Below, in pieces: positions 55,267-64,000 of a DNA stretch of 64,000 bases (position 1 is its first letter; each line of letters begins with the position of its first letter). A program made the position numbers and the translations under genes. Source of the stretch: Pieris napi (lineage: Eukaryota; Arthropoda; Insecta; Lepidoptera; Pieridae); contig NC_062254.1 in NCBI RefSeq assembly GCF_905475465.1, positions 7,026,001 to 7,090,000 on the forward strand, read 5' to 3'. The notes beneath the pieces are model-generated. The model did not search any database. It was not told the DNA's origin and saw nothing but the letters and a program-made list of their open reading frames with translations.

Positions 55267-56768
55267 GTGCGTTTTCCAATTGCAGTACTAGAGCGCATTA
55301 TGCGGCATAATGCTCAACGTTGAATGTTCCAACTACAGCAACGCTTCGCACAATTGAGCACTCTCAAAACTAATACTCTCGCGTGCTTTTCGCAATAAAT
55401 GCAAACACAGTGACAGAAAATTGACCAGCGTTTTTCTTTAAGTTGGCATTTATCGAAATTTTCCTTAGTAAATATTATTTATTGTTGAAAAGTTTGTTTC
55501 GTCGTAGATTTTGAAAATAATTGAAGTTATTTCAAACTGCTAAAAAAAATAAATATAAGTATGTAGTATAAATAGTTACTTTTTTTATATTCCACATTTA
55601 AAATATGAATACAATTTTATTTTAAAATTCGGATCTGTAAACAAATTTATTTTACAGGATTATACTCTTGTAAACATTGCAATGGTTTTGAAAAGGTATA
55701 TAATTTTTTTAGAAATCATTTTAAAAAAATTACTCAAAACGTAAAATATGATGTAAACTTCTTACATGAAACTATATATTTTACTGTTAATTTAGCTTGT
55801 TAAAACCTTATATTCATTAAAACTTTTCTCTTATTTCAGTAAAAAAATGTTAATGAAATAATTTGATTATTAAAATAAGCGTAAAAATTTTTCAACCAAT
55901 TATTATTGTTAACCCATTGATATACAAAAAACCCAAGATGCACAGTCTCATATAAAAGTAACGCTCGAAAGTGTCCCGAAACACTATTTCTGTCCATAAC
56001 AGTATATGTTACAAGCATATATTATTGCAAAATCAACCTTACGTGAATTGCTTAAAGTTGTTATTACAACGCAGTGTATACGTACTTAAAGCAATAAAAT
56101 TTTACCACCGACCGTGGTCGGTAGGACAAGGTATTGAGTGGAGTCGAACATGACTTTTTTATTTACAACTATTTAACATAATTTTAAATTTATCCGACTT
56201 TTCGGGTGCTTTACAGCGTGAGTGGTCACGGTGACTGAAGACAAAAGGTGTTGGATGTTAAATAGTTGTAAATTTATAATAATACCTAACTTTAATCCGG
56301 TTAAAAAGTTTTTTCTTTAAATTAAAAAAAAAAATTAAATTGGCTACCTCCTGACCTACACTTTATATAGCGTAAATATATTTGTCAAAAACTACACACA
56401 AAAAAGTTCAAGAGTACATAAATTGATTTATAAAAAAAACACAAATAAATAACATCGACTCCACTTGTAGACGCGAGACTATTTGAAATGAGCGCACAAT
56501 TTAGAATGTTGCGCTCATTTTTTGAGGACGTTTTTTTGACGTTGAGTGTGCATCTTGGGTTTTTTGTATATCAATGTGTTAACCACATTATTTATACATT
56601 AATGAGGTTGCTAACTCTATTCAGAAAAATTTTTTTTCAACACTGACTTAGCGCACTCTGCTGATGCATTTGAAAACTAATTCACGTTCCAATTAAGCTT
56701 CCTGCTTCAGCATTATGCGGCATTGTGCGGCACTGAGTCGCATTATGCTCTGTAATTGGAAAACGCAC
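55267..56768 (+). mobile_element. X-family element, full copy with insertion
   Basis: The ends are GTGCGTTTTCCAATTGCAG and the complement of GTGCGTTTTCCAATTACAG. About 840 bases match the element at 45906-46732 in the reverse direction. It is split by a complete TIR element at 55915-56576. The right TIR is partly repeated (to 56780). No coding frame is seen. Confidence 0.75.
55915..56576. mobile_element. TIR element with 8-bp TSD, P- or hAT-like
   Basis: A 662-bp element has perfect 30-bp TIRs beginning CATTGATATACAAAAAACCC. A perfect 8-bp duplication TGTTAACC flanks it (55907-55914 and 56577-56584). Removal of the element plus one TSD restores the X-family sequence, which confirms the borders. 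Eight-base TSDs fit hAT and P; the CA start and absence of CAGxG make hAT less typical. It has no transposase frame and contains the palindrome CCGACCGTGGTCGG. Confidence 0.85.
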
Positions 56769-56780
56769 TGGAAAACGCAC

Positions 56781-57196
56781 ATTACCTAGTTAATAAACCA
56801 TAGACTAAAGTAGGCACAAGGGAGTAGGGATATGGATTATGGTTATGGCTTTGTTTATTAAACATTTTTCCTAGTTCCTACTAATAACTAAAATTACAAA
56901 TCCCAATTACCTTTTGCCCTAAAATCCATTATAAATATTGTAATACTTTGGCTACAAAAGTTATTCCTTATTGTATTTTCTAATCGAATCGTTCATAGTG
57001 TTACAACATCATTTTATTTGTTAGTTGCCCAGTGTTGTGTTGATTGTGTGTATGTAGTCCTATATAACCCATAACCCTTAATATATACTTAGGGGTATAC
57101 TATTTGATAAGGTAATTATTAATTTGTAATACCTATGTATCGAAGTACGATGATTAAACTACTATATAAGTTCTAAAGTTGTTTGCATAACATAGG
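56781..57196 (+). promoter_or_regulatory. Upstream region of MBD-R2
   Basis: AT-rich sequence between the X-family element and the first MBD-R2 codon. It should contain the promoter and 5' UTR. No motif is clear enough to name. Confidence 0.35.
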
Positions 57197-60100
57197 ATGG
57201 CCGAAAAACAGTGTTGCATAGAAAATTGTACTTCCTCATCATCAAGAAATGAAGACGTTGGAGTGACATATCATAAGTTTCCCAAAGATCTAGATATTTA
57301 CAATAGTTGGATTCGTATTACCCATACAAGACCTAACACTCACAATAATTTGTATGTGTGTTCAAGGCATTTTTGTAAAAGTGATTTTCAAGTGTATCAA
57401 GAATCAAAATATGTACTAAAGTCAGGTATCTGTTAATAGACATTTTGTAGAAGTGTAGTTTATGGATACTTGCTTGCTTAGGTTCTCTCTTTGTTCTGCT
57501 AATCTATCAGATATTATTGTATTGCATTGCGCATCCCACATAATCTTACACTTATACATATTATGATTATTAGTTATATAAAATAGGTATATTTCATATA
57601 TTAGTGAATTATTTTTATATTTAATTAGTTTTTGAAAGTAGCAAGTGATATTTGTTTGTTGCATCTTTTCTTTCATATTTGTTAATAAAGCATTTATCTA
57701 TTGTGTGTAATTTCAGTAGATTTTTATATATTAACATATTTATAATGTTTTGATGAATGACAATCATGTTTTTCAGGAGCACTGCCATCAATATTTCCTT
57801 GGACAATGGCAGAAGACAATGACTTTCCTGAGGCTCAAATTGGCAGTTTATTTAAAGATGATAATTTTAATACATCCAATAGCATCAAAGAAGCAGACCC
57901 AGAGAATATAGACTCAATAAAGAAATTCATTGAAGGTCAACATCAAATGACAGAGAATGTTGACAAAATGAACACTTTAAGCGACTTAAACCTAAGTGTA
58001 ACAGCTTTAGATGTAATACACAAGTCCCAAGAGACACCAATAATAGCTAATACTGTTATGAATATGATTATTAATAGTTCAAATGCCAAGGTAAATCAAA
58101 AAGAAGAAATTAAATATAACGTAAACCACTGTGATAAGGGTGAGATTATTTATATTCTAGAATACAATAAATTGATGTTAAACCTTTGTTAAAAAAATTG
58201 TTTCCACTGTGATGAAAAGAGACAACATTAACTAGAATGGTGCAATTAGACTATTTTTTTATAAATAAGGCCTTATACCCTTGTTTATAAATTGTTTTTA
58301 CTGGCACTTTTTTTAAATCAGTCTTTTTAAAACTCATACATAATTAAAGAATGAACAAGATCTTTCAAGGATATAAACATATTTGCATAATGCAGATTAT
58401 TTTATATATTTTAATGTATATATATGCTGGTGTTTTTTGATATATTTAATGTTTAGTTTTACAGACTTCTTAAAAAAATTTTTATTTGAATCAATTTTTT
58501 ATATGAAACATTTCTTTGTCCTCAATAACTTATCAGGCACAGTGTCATTGAAAGTTGGCAGTAAAGTGGAAGCAAAAGACTTTGGTGGTCAGTGGCATGC
58601 TGCATCTATAGTTGAAGTTGATTATGATGAGGTGGAGGTCTTAGTTCATTATGAAAATTCTACTAATATGTATGTATACCACTATGTGACCACATATTCA
58701 AAAAAATAATGGTAACATTTTAATAGGGTGCAGATTTTTTAAAAAGAACAGCTACTTATCAAAAGCAATATGAAATAGAATATACTATAAATAACTTTTA
58801 ACAATAAGTTGTATTTTTAATGTTAGTATGTATGTATATTTTTGGTGATATAGCTAACTTAAAAATTAAAGTTCATACAATTAATTGATACTATTACATA
58901 TTTTTTGCAGAGATTACAATGTTTTTAATATGCATATAAAACCTATTTCATAGAAAATAGTGACATTTATACTTTTTGTAATTCAAATTTGGAACCCCAT
59001 TTCAAATTAAATTATAAACATCTGTCATTATATTGAAAGTTTTAAGTTACACAAATTATTGATGTTATAAAAATAATAACTAAATATTAGGTTTATTTTA
59101 AATAATAAATATTTAACTTTAGGCCAGATGAATGGATAAGCGTGAATAGTTCTCGTTTGCGACCTTTTAAATTAAATCGCCCCACTGAAGTAGCGACGCC
59201 AAATATGCCGCCAAAACCCACTGGACAGAGTACAGAAATTCTTCCTAAAGATGAAATTAAGGTGGAAGAAAAGAAAAAAGTAACTTTTATTGAAGGAGAG
59301 AGGTGTTTAGCGCGTTGGAGAGACAATAAAAGGTTTATGGCTACGATTCAGAATGCCTTGGGTCATGGTAAGTATTTCAGATTTCTTTACGTCAAACACA
59401 GTCTTGTATTGTAGCTTTTAAATTCTGTAAATTTGTTAGAAGTCCGTTTAAATTTGACCTCATTGCCTAGGATGTTGTAATCTAATATATAAAATTCTCG
59501 TGTCACAGTTTTCGTTGCCATACTCTTCCGAAACGGCTTGACCGATTTTGATGAAATTTTTTGTGCTTATCCGGTATCTATGAGAATCGGCCAACATCTA
59601 TTTTTCATCCCCCTAAATGTTAGGGGTAGTCCACCCCTAAATTTTATTTTTTTATTTTTTAGACAAAATTTTTAATTTCTATTTTTTTATGATACAACAT
59701 ACAAAAATACATACAACCCCTAATTTTCACCCCTCTACGATCAACCCCTATTTTTTATTATAAATGATATACATGGCAAAACGACGTTTGCCGGGTCAGC
59801 TAGTATTTTAATAAAATTGGAATTATTTGTCATTGGCTTTTTTTATGTGTCTAGCCACAGTAAATGTTATTCATAAATATCATATGTATCATATGAATAA
59901 ATGTCAATTAAAAGTTTAATTACACTATTTTAATAAGAATGAAGTGAAATGAAGCAAATGAGCCTACCGGGCAGCCATAAAGGGCAACTAGCCGTGGCCT
60001 TGAGTATATTCTCTTTTCAGGTCAATATGAAATTGTGTTTGATGATGGGTTCCAGTGGAAATGTTCAGTTACAAGGTTGCATAAATTAAAAGATTCCTCC

Positions 60101-62903
60101 GGAAAACCTTTTGAGAATCTATCGGTAGATACATCAATGTCACCGAGCACTTCAGCGTTATCTCCGCTGTCACCAGGCATTGGGCCGCTTAGTAAGCCGG
60201 CATTCCATACGCACCTCTTTGATCCCACCAGAGACTACTTAGGATCCAAAAGCGAGCGTCGGGAAATGAAAAGAAAACTTAATATTAAGGAAATTTTTAA
60301 TATCGGTCAGAAAAAGCGGAAAATAAAGCCAGAAAACACTGAACCAAAAAGTATAAAAAGGACAATAAAAATTGAACCTAAACCTGAGGAAATTAAGAAA
60401 GAATTACCGGGTAAGTGGAAATATAGCAATTTTAATATAATTAATTTACATGTGGCACCTGATTAAAACATTTTGATTGATATTTAAAAAAAAAATCTCA
60501 CAAGACTCCTCCTCATCTAATTAAGTTTTTTTTTTAAATAATTAATGTGATTTTCGTTGACAACGTATTTAAATACACATTAAATTTAAAGAAATCTTCC
60601 ATATATATTCTTGTACTACAGTGTTAGAGGTCCTGTCTAAGTAACTTTTAGTGACTAACTATGTAGTCGTAGTTAGTTTTCTTCGATAAACCTGAACATG
60701 TTTTTACAGACGCAGTTGCATCAATTATTGGTACTGTAGATGGTAAGGAGCCCGAAGACACAAAACTAGAAACACCTGAAAGCAACGATGAAGGTGATGA
60801 AAAAATAACTCTGGATGATATCATTACTCCAAAGGAAGCTTCGTACTGGTCAGACTCTGATGCTGCTAACCGCTCGGACCCGGTAAGTGCGGTTTACACC
60901 CGAAAGTATTTATAGCTTTGTAGCAGTAGCTTTAATAGCTAGAATTAATTATGTATTAATAGTTTTTACAAGAATTAAAACAGATTCACTAAATATTAAA
61001 ATTGTAGTCAAATACAGTTACCACTGTTAGTATTAGCTAATTGTATTTGGTTCTTTGAAAAGAAAACATGTTCAAGTTTAACTCATAATATAGGTTTCTA
61101 ATGAAGAAGATACTCTAGAACAATTCGATAATCCCGACGAAAGTATAAACGAAGCAGTAATTGATAAAATGAAAGAAGTAATCAGTAAACTAGAAGATAG
61201 TTTGAATAAAGTGGAAAGTATAGAAGACGTAAAAGAAACACCAGAGCCAGAAATAAATCTCGAAGTCATACAAGTCGATCCTAATGACGTGGAAATTGAT
61301 ATAGAAACGGAAGAAATAGATAAAATTGAAACGAAAATTGAAGATGAAATCAAAACAGAACAAACAACTGAACCAAATGATGTAAATAGACAGGTGAAAA
61401 TCGAAGAAAAACCGAAGAAGTTAACATCCAAAGTAAAGAAGAGTAAAAAGTTGAGGTTGTTACAGGAGAAAAAGGTTAAAAAGCAGGTTGAGAAGGTTAA
61501 GAATGAGTTGGAAGAGATGAAAAAGCAGGTAGAGGAAATGAGAAAGCAAATGTTGCAGAAGACAGAAGAACTTGCTACGCATCAACAGCAGCGTGCAGCA
61601 CCGGTATGTACTTTAGCGCTTTGTTCTCAGATTAGGTATTTAGTTTTAGATTAATTACAAAGACTGATGGTATTCTGGTTAAATTAATATAAAATATTAA
61701 CTGTTAAATGTATTAGGTTATTTGTAGATCTAACATTAAATTTAGCATGGTTCAATATTTAAAATACCATAAGATATAATAGATACGCAATTAATGAACA
61801 TGTCAAAAATAATTAAAATTATTTAGCTTGTCTTTTTAATAGTTTTATAATGACTTGAAAATTTAATGAGTTCGGAGCTGAGATTAAGCGCTAAGTATTT
61901 ATTTATTAAAGTTCTCCACATCATATATAATATATCTACAGTATATGTTACAAATTATCTTTTCTAAAATATATGACTTATGGTAGGTAAACATAAATGT
62001 TACAAAAGATAAAAATACAACAAAAACTTCCACTTGCAATTTTTAGATTTTACTAGTAATTTTTGCTTAAAAATAAGGAAAATACCCGATTAGGTATCGG
62101 TAAGCACTTAACAATGCTTTTTTATAATTGATCAGCTCACTTCCGAATATATCAAACTCTGGATAATTGGTGTTTAATTATGTTACGTTCGCGAAGAATT
62201 CGAATCAGATGTGAACTCCTAGAATGGTTTTTCTAGACGGAATTTGGAAATTGTGCTGATTTTGATAACGTTAATGTTCTGCAAGAGGTCTGTAAGAAAT
62301 ATGACAAGAACGTATTAAAGTGTGACATACGGGATACATTATTAAATAAAATAAAAAAAAAATCAGTGGCGCTACAACCTCTTTAGGTCTTGGCCTCAGA
62401 TTTCTGAATCTGTTTCATGATCATTTTTAAATTTAATAGGCAAGTAGGTGATCAGACTCCAGCACCTGACACACGCCGTCGACTTTTTGGGTCTAAGACA
62501 TGTCGGTTTCCTCACGATGTTTTCCTTTACCGTTCGAGCAAATGTTAAATGCGCACATAGAAAGAAAGTCCATTGGTGCACAGCCGGGGATCGAACCTAC
62601 GACCTCAGGTATGAGAGTCGCACGCTGAAGCCACTAGGCTTACATTATTAAATACATAGCGTTAATTATTTACCCTTAGTGTATTACGAAAAAATATACG
62701 TCTCGTACGTAACTGGTCAAATTTTAGTGGAGATATCAAGCGTTTAAAAAAAATTTCAGAACGAAATGCCAATAAGTTTCCTCTTGCCGGGTGAGTGGTG
62801 TTGTCGGTGGGTTAATGGTGAACCAGTGGGACAAGTTCACGAGACGGTTGAGCCCCGTGGAGACACCCAAAAAAAACCCGCGTTGCCACGACGCACTGTG
62901 ATG
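57197..62903 (+). CDS. MBD-R2: MBD-R2/PHF20-like chromatin protein (3' partial)
   Basis: Eight exons join in frame: 57197-57425, 57777-58139, 58537-58669, 59123-59367, 60021-60410, 60710-60882, 61094-61603 and 62760-62903 (729 residues so far). The N-terminus is a THAP zinc finger (CCIENC, YHKFPKDLDIYNSWI, YVCSRHF), with its ALPSIFPW box built across the exon 1/2 junction. Tudor-type repeats follow: KVGSKVEAKDFGGQWHAASI to DEWISVNSSRLRP, and EGERCLARWRDNKRFMATIQ to FDDGFQWKCSVTRLHKL. Then come basic and acidic linkers, a coiled coil in exon 7 (EEMKKQVEEMRKQMLQ), and GEWCCRWVNGEPVGQVHETV. A THAP fused to a PHF20-type Tudor pair is the arrangement of insect MBD-R2, a subunit of the NSL histone acetyltransferase complex. 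The 3' exons (PHD etc.) lie beyond the window. Confidence 0.88.
59481..59803 (+). mobile_element. Non-autonomous Helitron, complete
   Basis: It begins TCTAATATATAAAATTCTCG and ends GCCGGGTCAGCTAG. A precedes and T follows it, as Helitrons insert between A and T. A small hairpin, GGCAAAACGACGTTTGCC, lies just before the CTAG end. There is no coding frame. It is in an MBD-R2 intron. Confidence 0.85.
62349..62640 (-). mobile_element. tRNA-derived SINE with clear TSD
   Basis: A minus-strand copy of the GAGCAGTGTTGG family: plus strand shows CCTCTTTAGGTCTTGGCCTC, GGGGATCGAACCTACGACCT and CGCTGAAGCCACTAGGCT. The first ~11 bases of the head are missing. A 14-bp duplication TACATTATTAAATA flanks it at 62335-62348 and 62641-62654. 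It lies in the last visible MBD-R2 intron. Confidence 0.88.
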
Positions 62904-64000
62904 GTAAGTAAATATTATGAATAAAAAACTTTTTCTAAATTTTAAAAGTTCTTAGGTTTCAGCGATTTTAATCATTTATTAGATTTTTGTAATATAGTTA
63001 GCGTGTATGGGGTAGAAAAAAATAACCACCATTTATAAAAATCATTGATTTGATGTTCTTCGATTACAAAGCAAAGAGCTAAGCATACGATCATTCAACA
63101 AGGAGTCAAAATGCGCTGCACTACTTCTAATTTCTAAGCTTTTTTATTTATTCACACTTCGTTACCTTATTCAAAAACATACATATAAAAAAAGCAGTTT
63201 ACATAAGTTATTAGGCAACAGGCGGCCTTATACAAGCGATTTCTTCCAGGCAACCCTAATATAGAACAATAAAATAAAAACACCTACAAAGGGTAAAGTA
63301 CAAAAAGTGCATAAATAATTAACAAAATAAGTTCTGCGCGTACGCATACATACGGAACGAACGAGGCCAGTTTTTATAGTTGCGTGCGAGTGGCGATTAA
63401 AATAAGAGACGTCGAAGTGTCGATGTTTCAATAAAAATAAATTTGTAATGTTTTTAAGCGAAATTAATAAATAATATTCTGTATATGTTACAAGTACAGT
63501 CGAAATTATGTTATTTTTTATTAAATGTCGGTCAATAAAAAGCATACAGATTTCTGATCATTATGCGGGATTTTATATTACATCTGTTAAAATGGGTCTG
63601 TTACAAAATGGTACCTAAGATTATATTAAAAATATATTTATATAAAGCCATAACTCATCGTTGTTAAATCAAAGTATCTACTAAATGGGCGTATATACAC
63701 GAGGTTCTCGGAGAATCTCTCGGCACGTCTTTTTAATCATGCTCTATCTTCATCTTAAATAATTTAATTATAATATTTAAAAGGAAATTAAAAGAAAAAA
63801 AATTAACCATTATATCATAAGAAGTCATAAGAACACACTTACATTACCGTCTGTACAGACACACATACAAAAAAACAATAATAATGGTTGATTTTTAAAA
63901 TTAATATTTTAATTTAATTGATTAGCAGAAAATTCTGAATCCCATATATTTGTATAAAATTCATTCGAAGCAATTCACTTTCGTTTTATTACGTGATACA
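62904..64000 (+). other. MBD-R2 intron, running off the window
   Basis: The donor GTAAGTA at 62904 opens an intron that has not closed by base 64000. Besides a LINE fragment near 63195-63262, it is AT-rich with nothing recognised. Confidence 0.5.
63195..63262 (-). mobile_element. LINE 3' UTR fragment
   Basis: The plus strand reads GGCAACAGGCGGCCTTATAC and then GCGATTTCTTCCAGGCAACC, the complement of a motif that I know from the 3' ends of lepidopteran non-LTR elements. No ORF part is present. Confidence 0.55.

Noticed and set aside
61078..61431. Minus-strand Ser/Ile-rich frame
   Set aside because: It is antisense to the Glu/Lys-rich exon 7 of MBD-R2.

Overview
This is a 64 kb piece of an insect nuclear genome, most likely a moth or butterfly (Lepidoptera). 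It is AT-rich, its genes have introns with GT/AG borders, and the spaces are full of repeat families typical of Lepidoptera: tRNA-headed SINEs, Helitrons whose ends are TC and CTAG, LINE 3' ends and many inverted-repeat elements. I see no bacterial operons, no CRISPR array and no free-standing tRNA or rRNA gene. Gene names come from recognised protein families; element superfamilies come from terminal inverted repeats (TIRs) and target-site duplications (TSDs) read by eye.

Layout. 1-7.3 kb: tail of an unknown gene, then a large plus-strand gene for a single-pass SEA + EGF surface protein with a long acidic mucin-like region. 7.4-9.9 kb: a PIF/Harbinger-like MITE and a six-exon C2H2 zinc-finger gene (minus). 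9.9-13.5 kb: repeat-rich spacer. 13.5-21.1 kb: seven-exon SLC19-family (thiamine/folate-type) transporter. 22.2-24.6 kb: SMCO4 (minus) and a TEX49/SPMIP11-like sperm microtubule protein (plus). 25.6-28.3 kb: foldback element, Tc1/mariner derivative and a hAT MITE that ends 67 bp before the start codon of RpL10A (28.36-30.39 kb). 30.8-32.7 kb: an element with arms of about 460 bp that encloses two exons of an unknown protein. 32.9-38.3 kb: intronless FANCD2 (minus) and mRpS14 (plus), head to head. 39.3-40.1 kb: RpLP1 (minus). 40.26-45.83 kb: a full-length, apparently intact LINE with a perfect 12-bp TSD, inserted 140 bp upstream of RpLP1. 45.9-49.6 kb: elements nested three deep, a Transib-like element with ends resembling V(D)J recombination signals, and a LINE fragment. 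50.5-52.9 kb: intronless SGSM3 (minus) whose TBC domain lacks the arginine finger. 53.7-57 kb: reverse transcriptase relic, an orphan exon and another nested element. 57.2 kb to the right edge: first eight coding exons of MBD-R2 (THAP + Tudor, NSL complex).

Most host genes are housekeeping genes: translation (RpL10A, RpLP1, mRpS14), DNA repair (FANCD2), Rab signalling (SGSM3) and chromatin (MBD-R2). They do not form one pathway. The most notable material is in the mobile elements: a SINE that shares its 3' tail with the resident intact LINE, two insertions beside ribosomal-protein promoters, and the RSS-like Transib ends.
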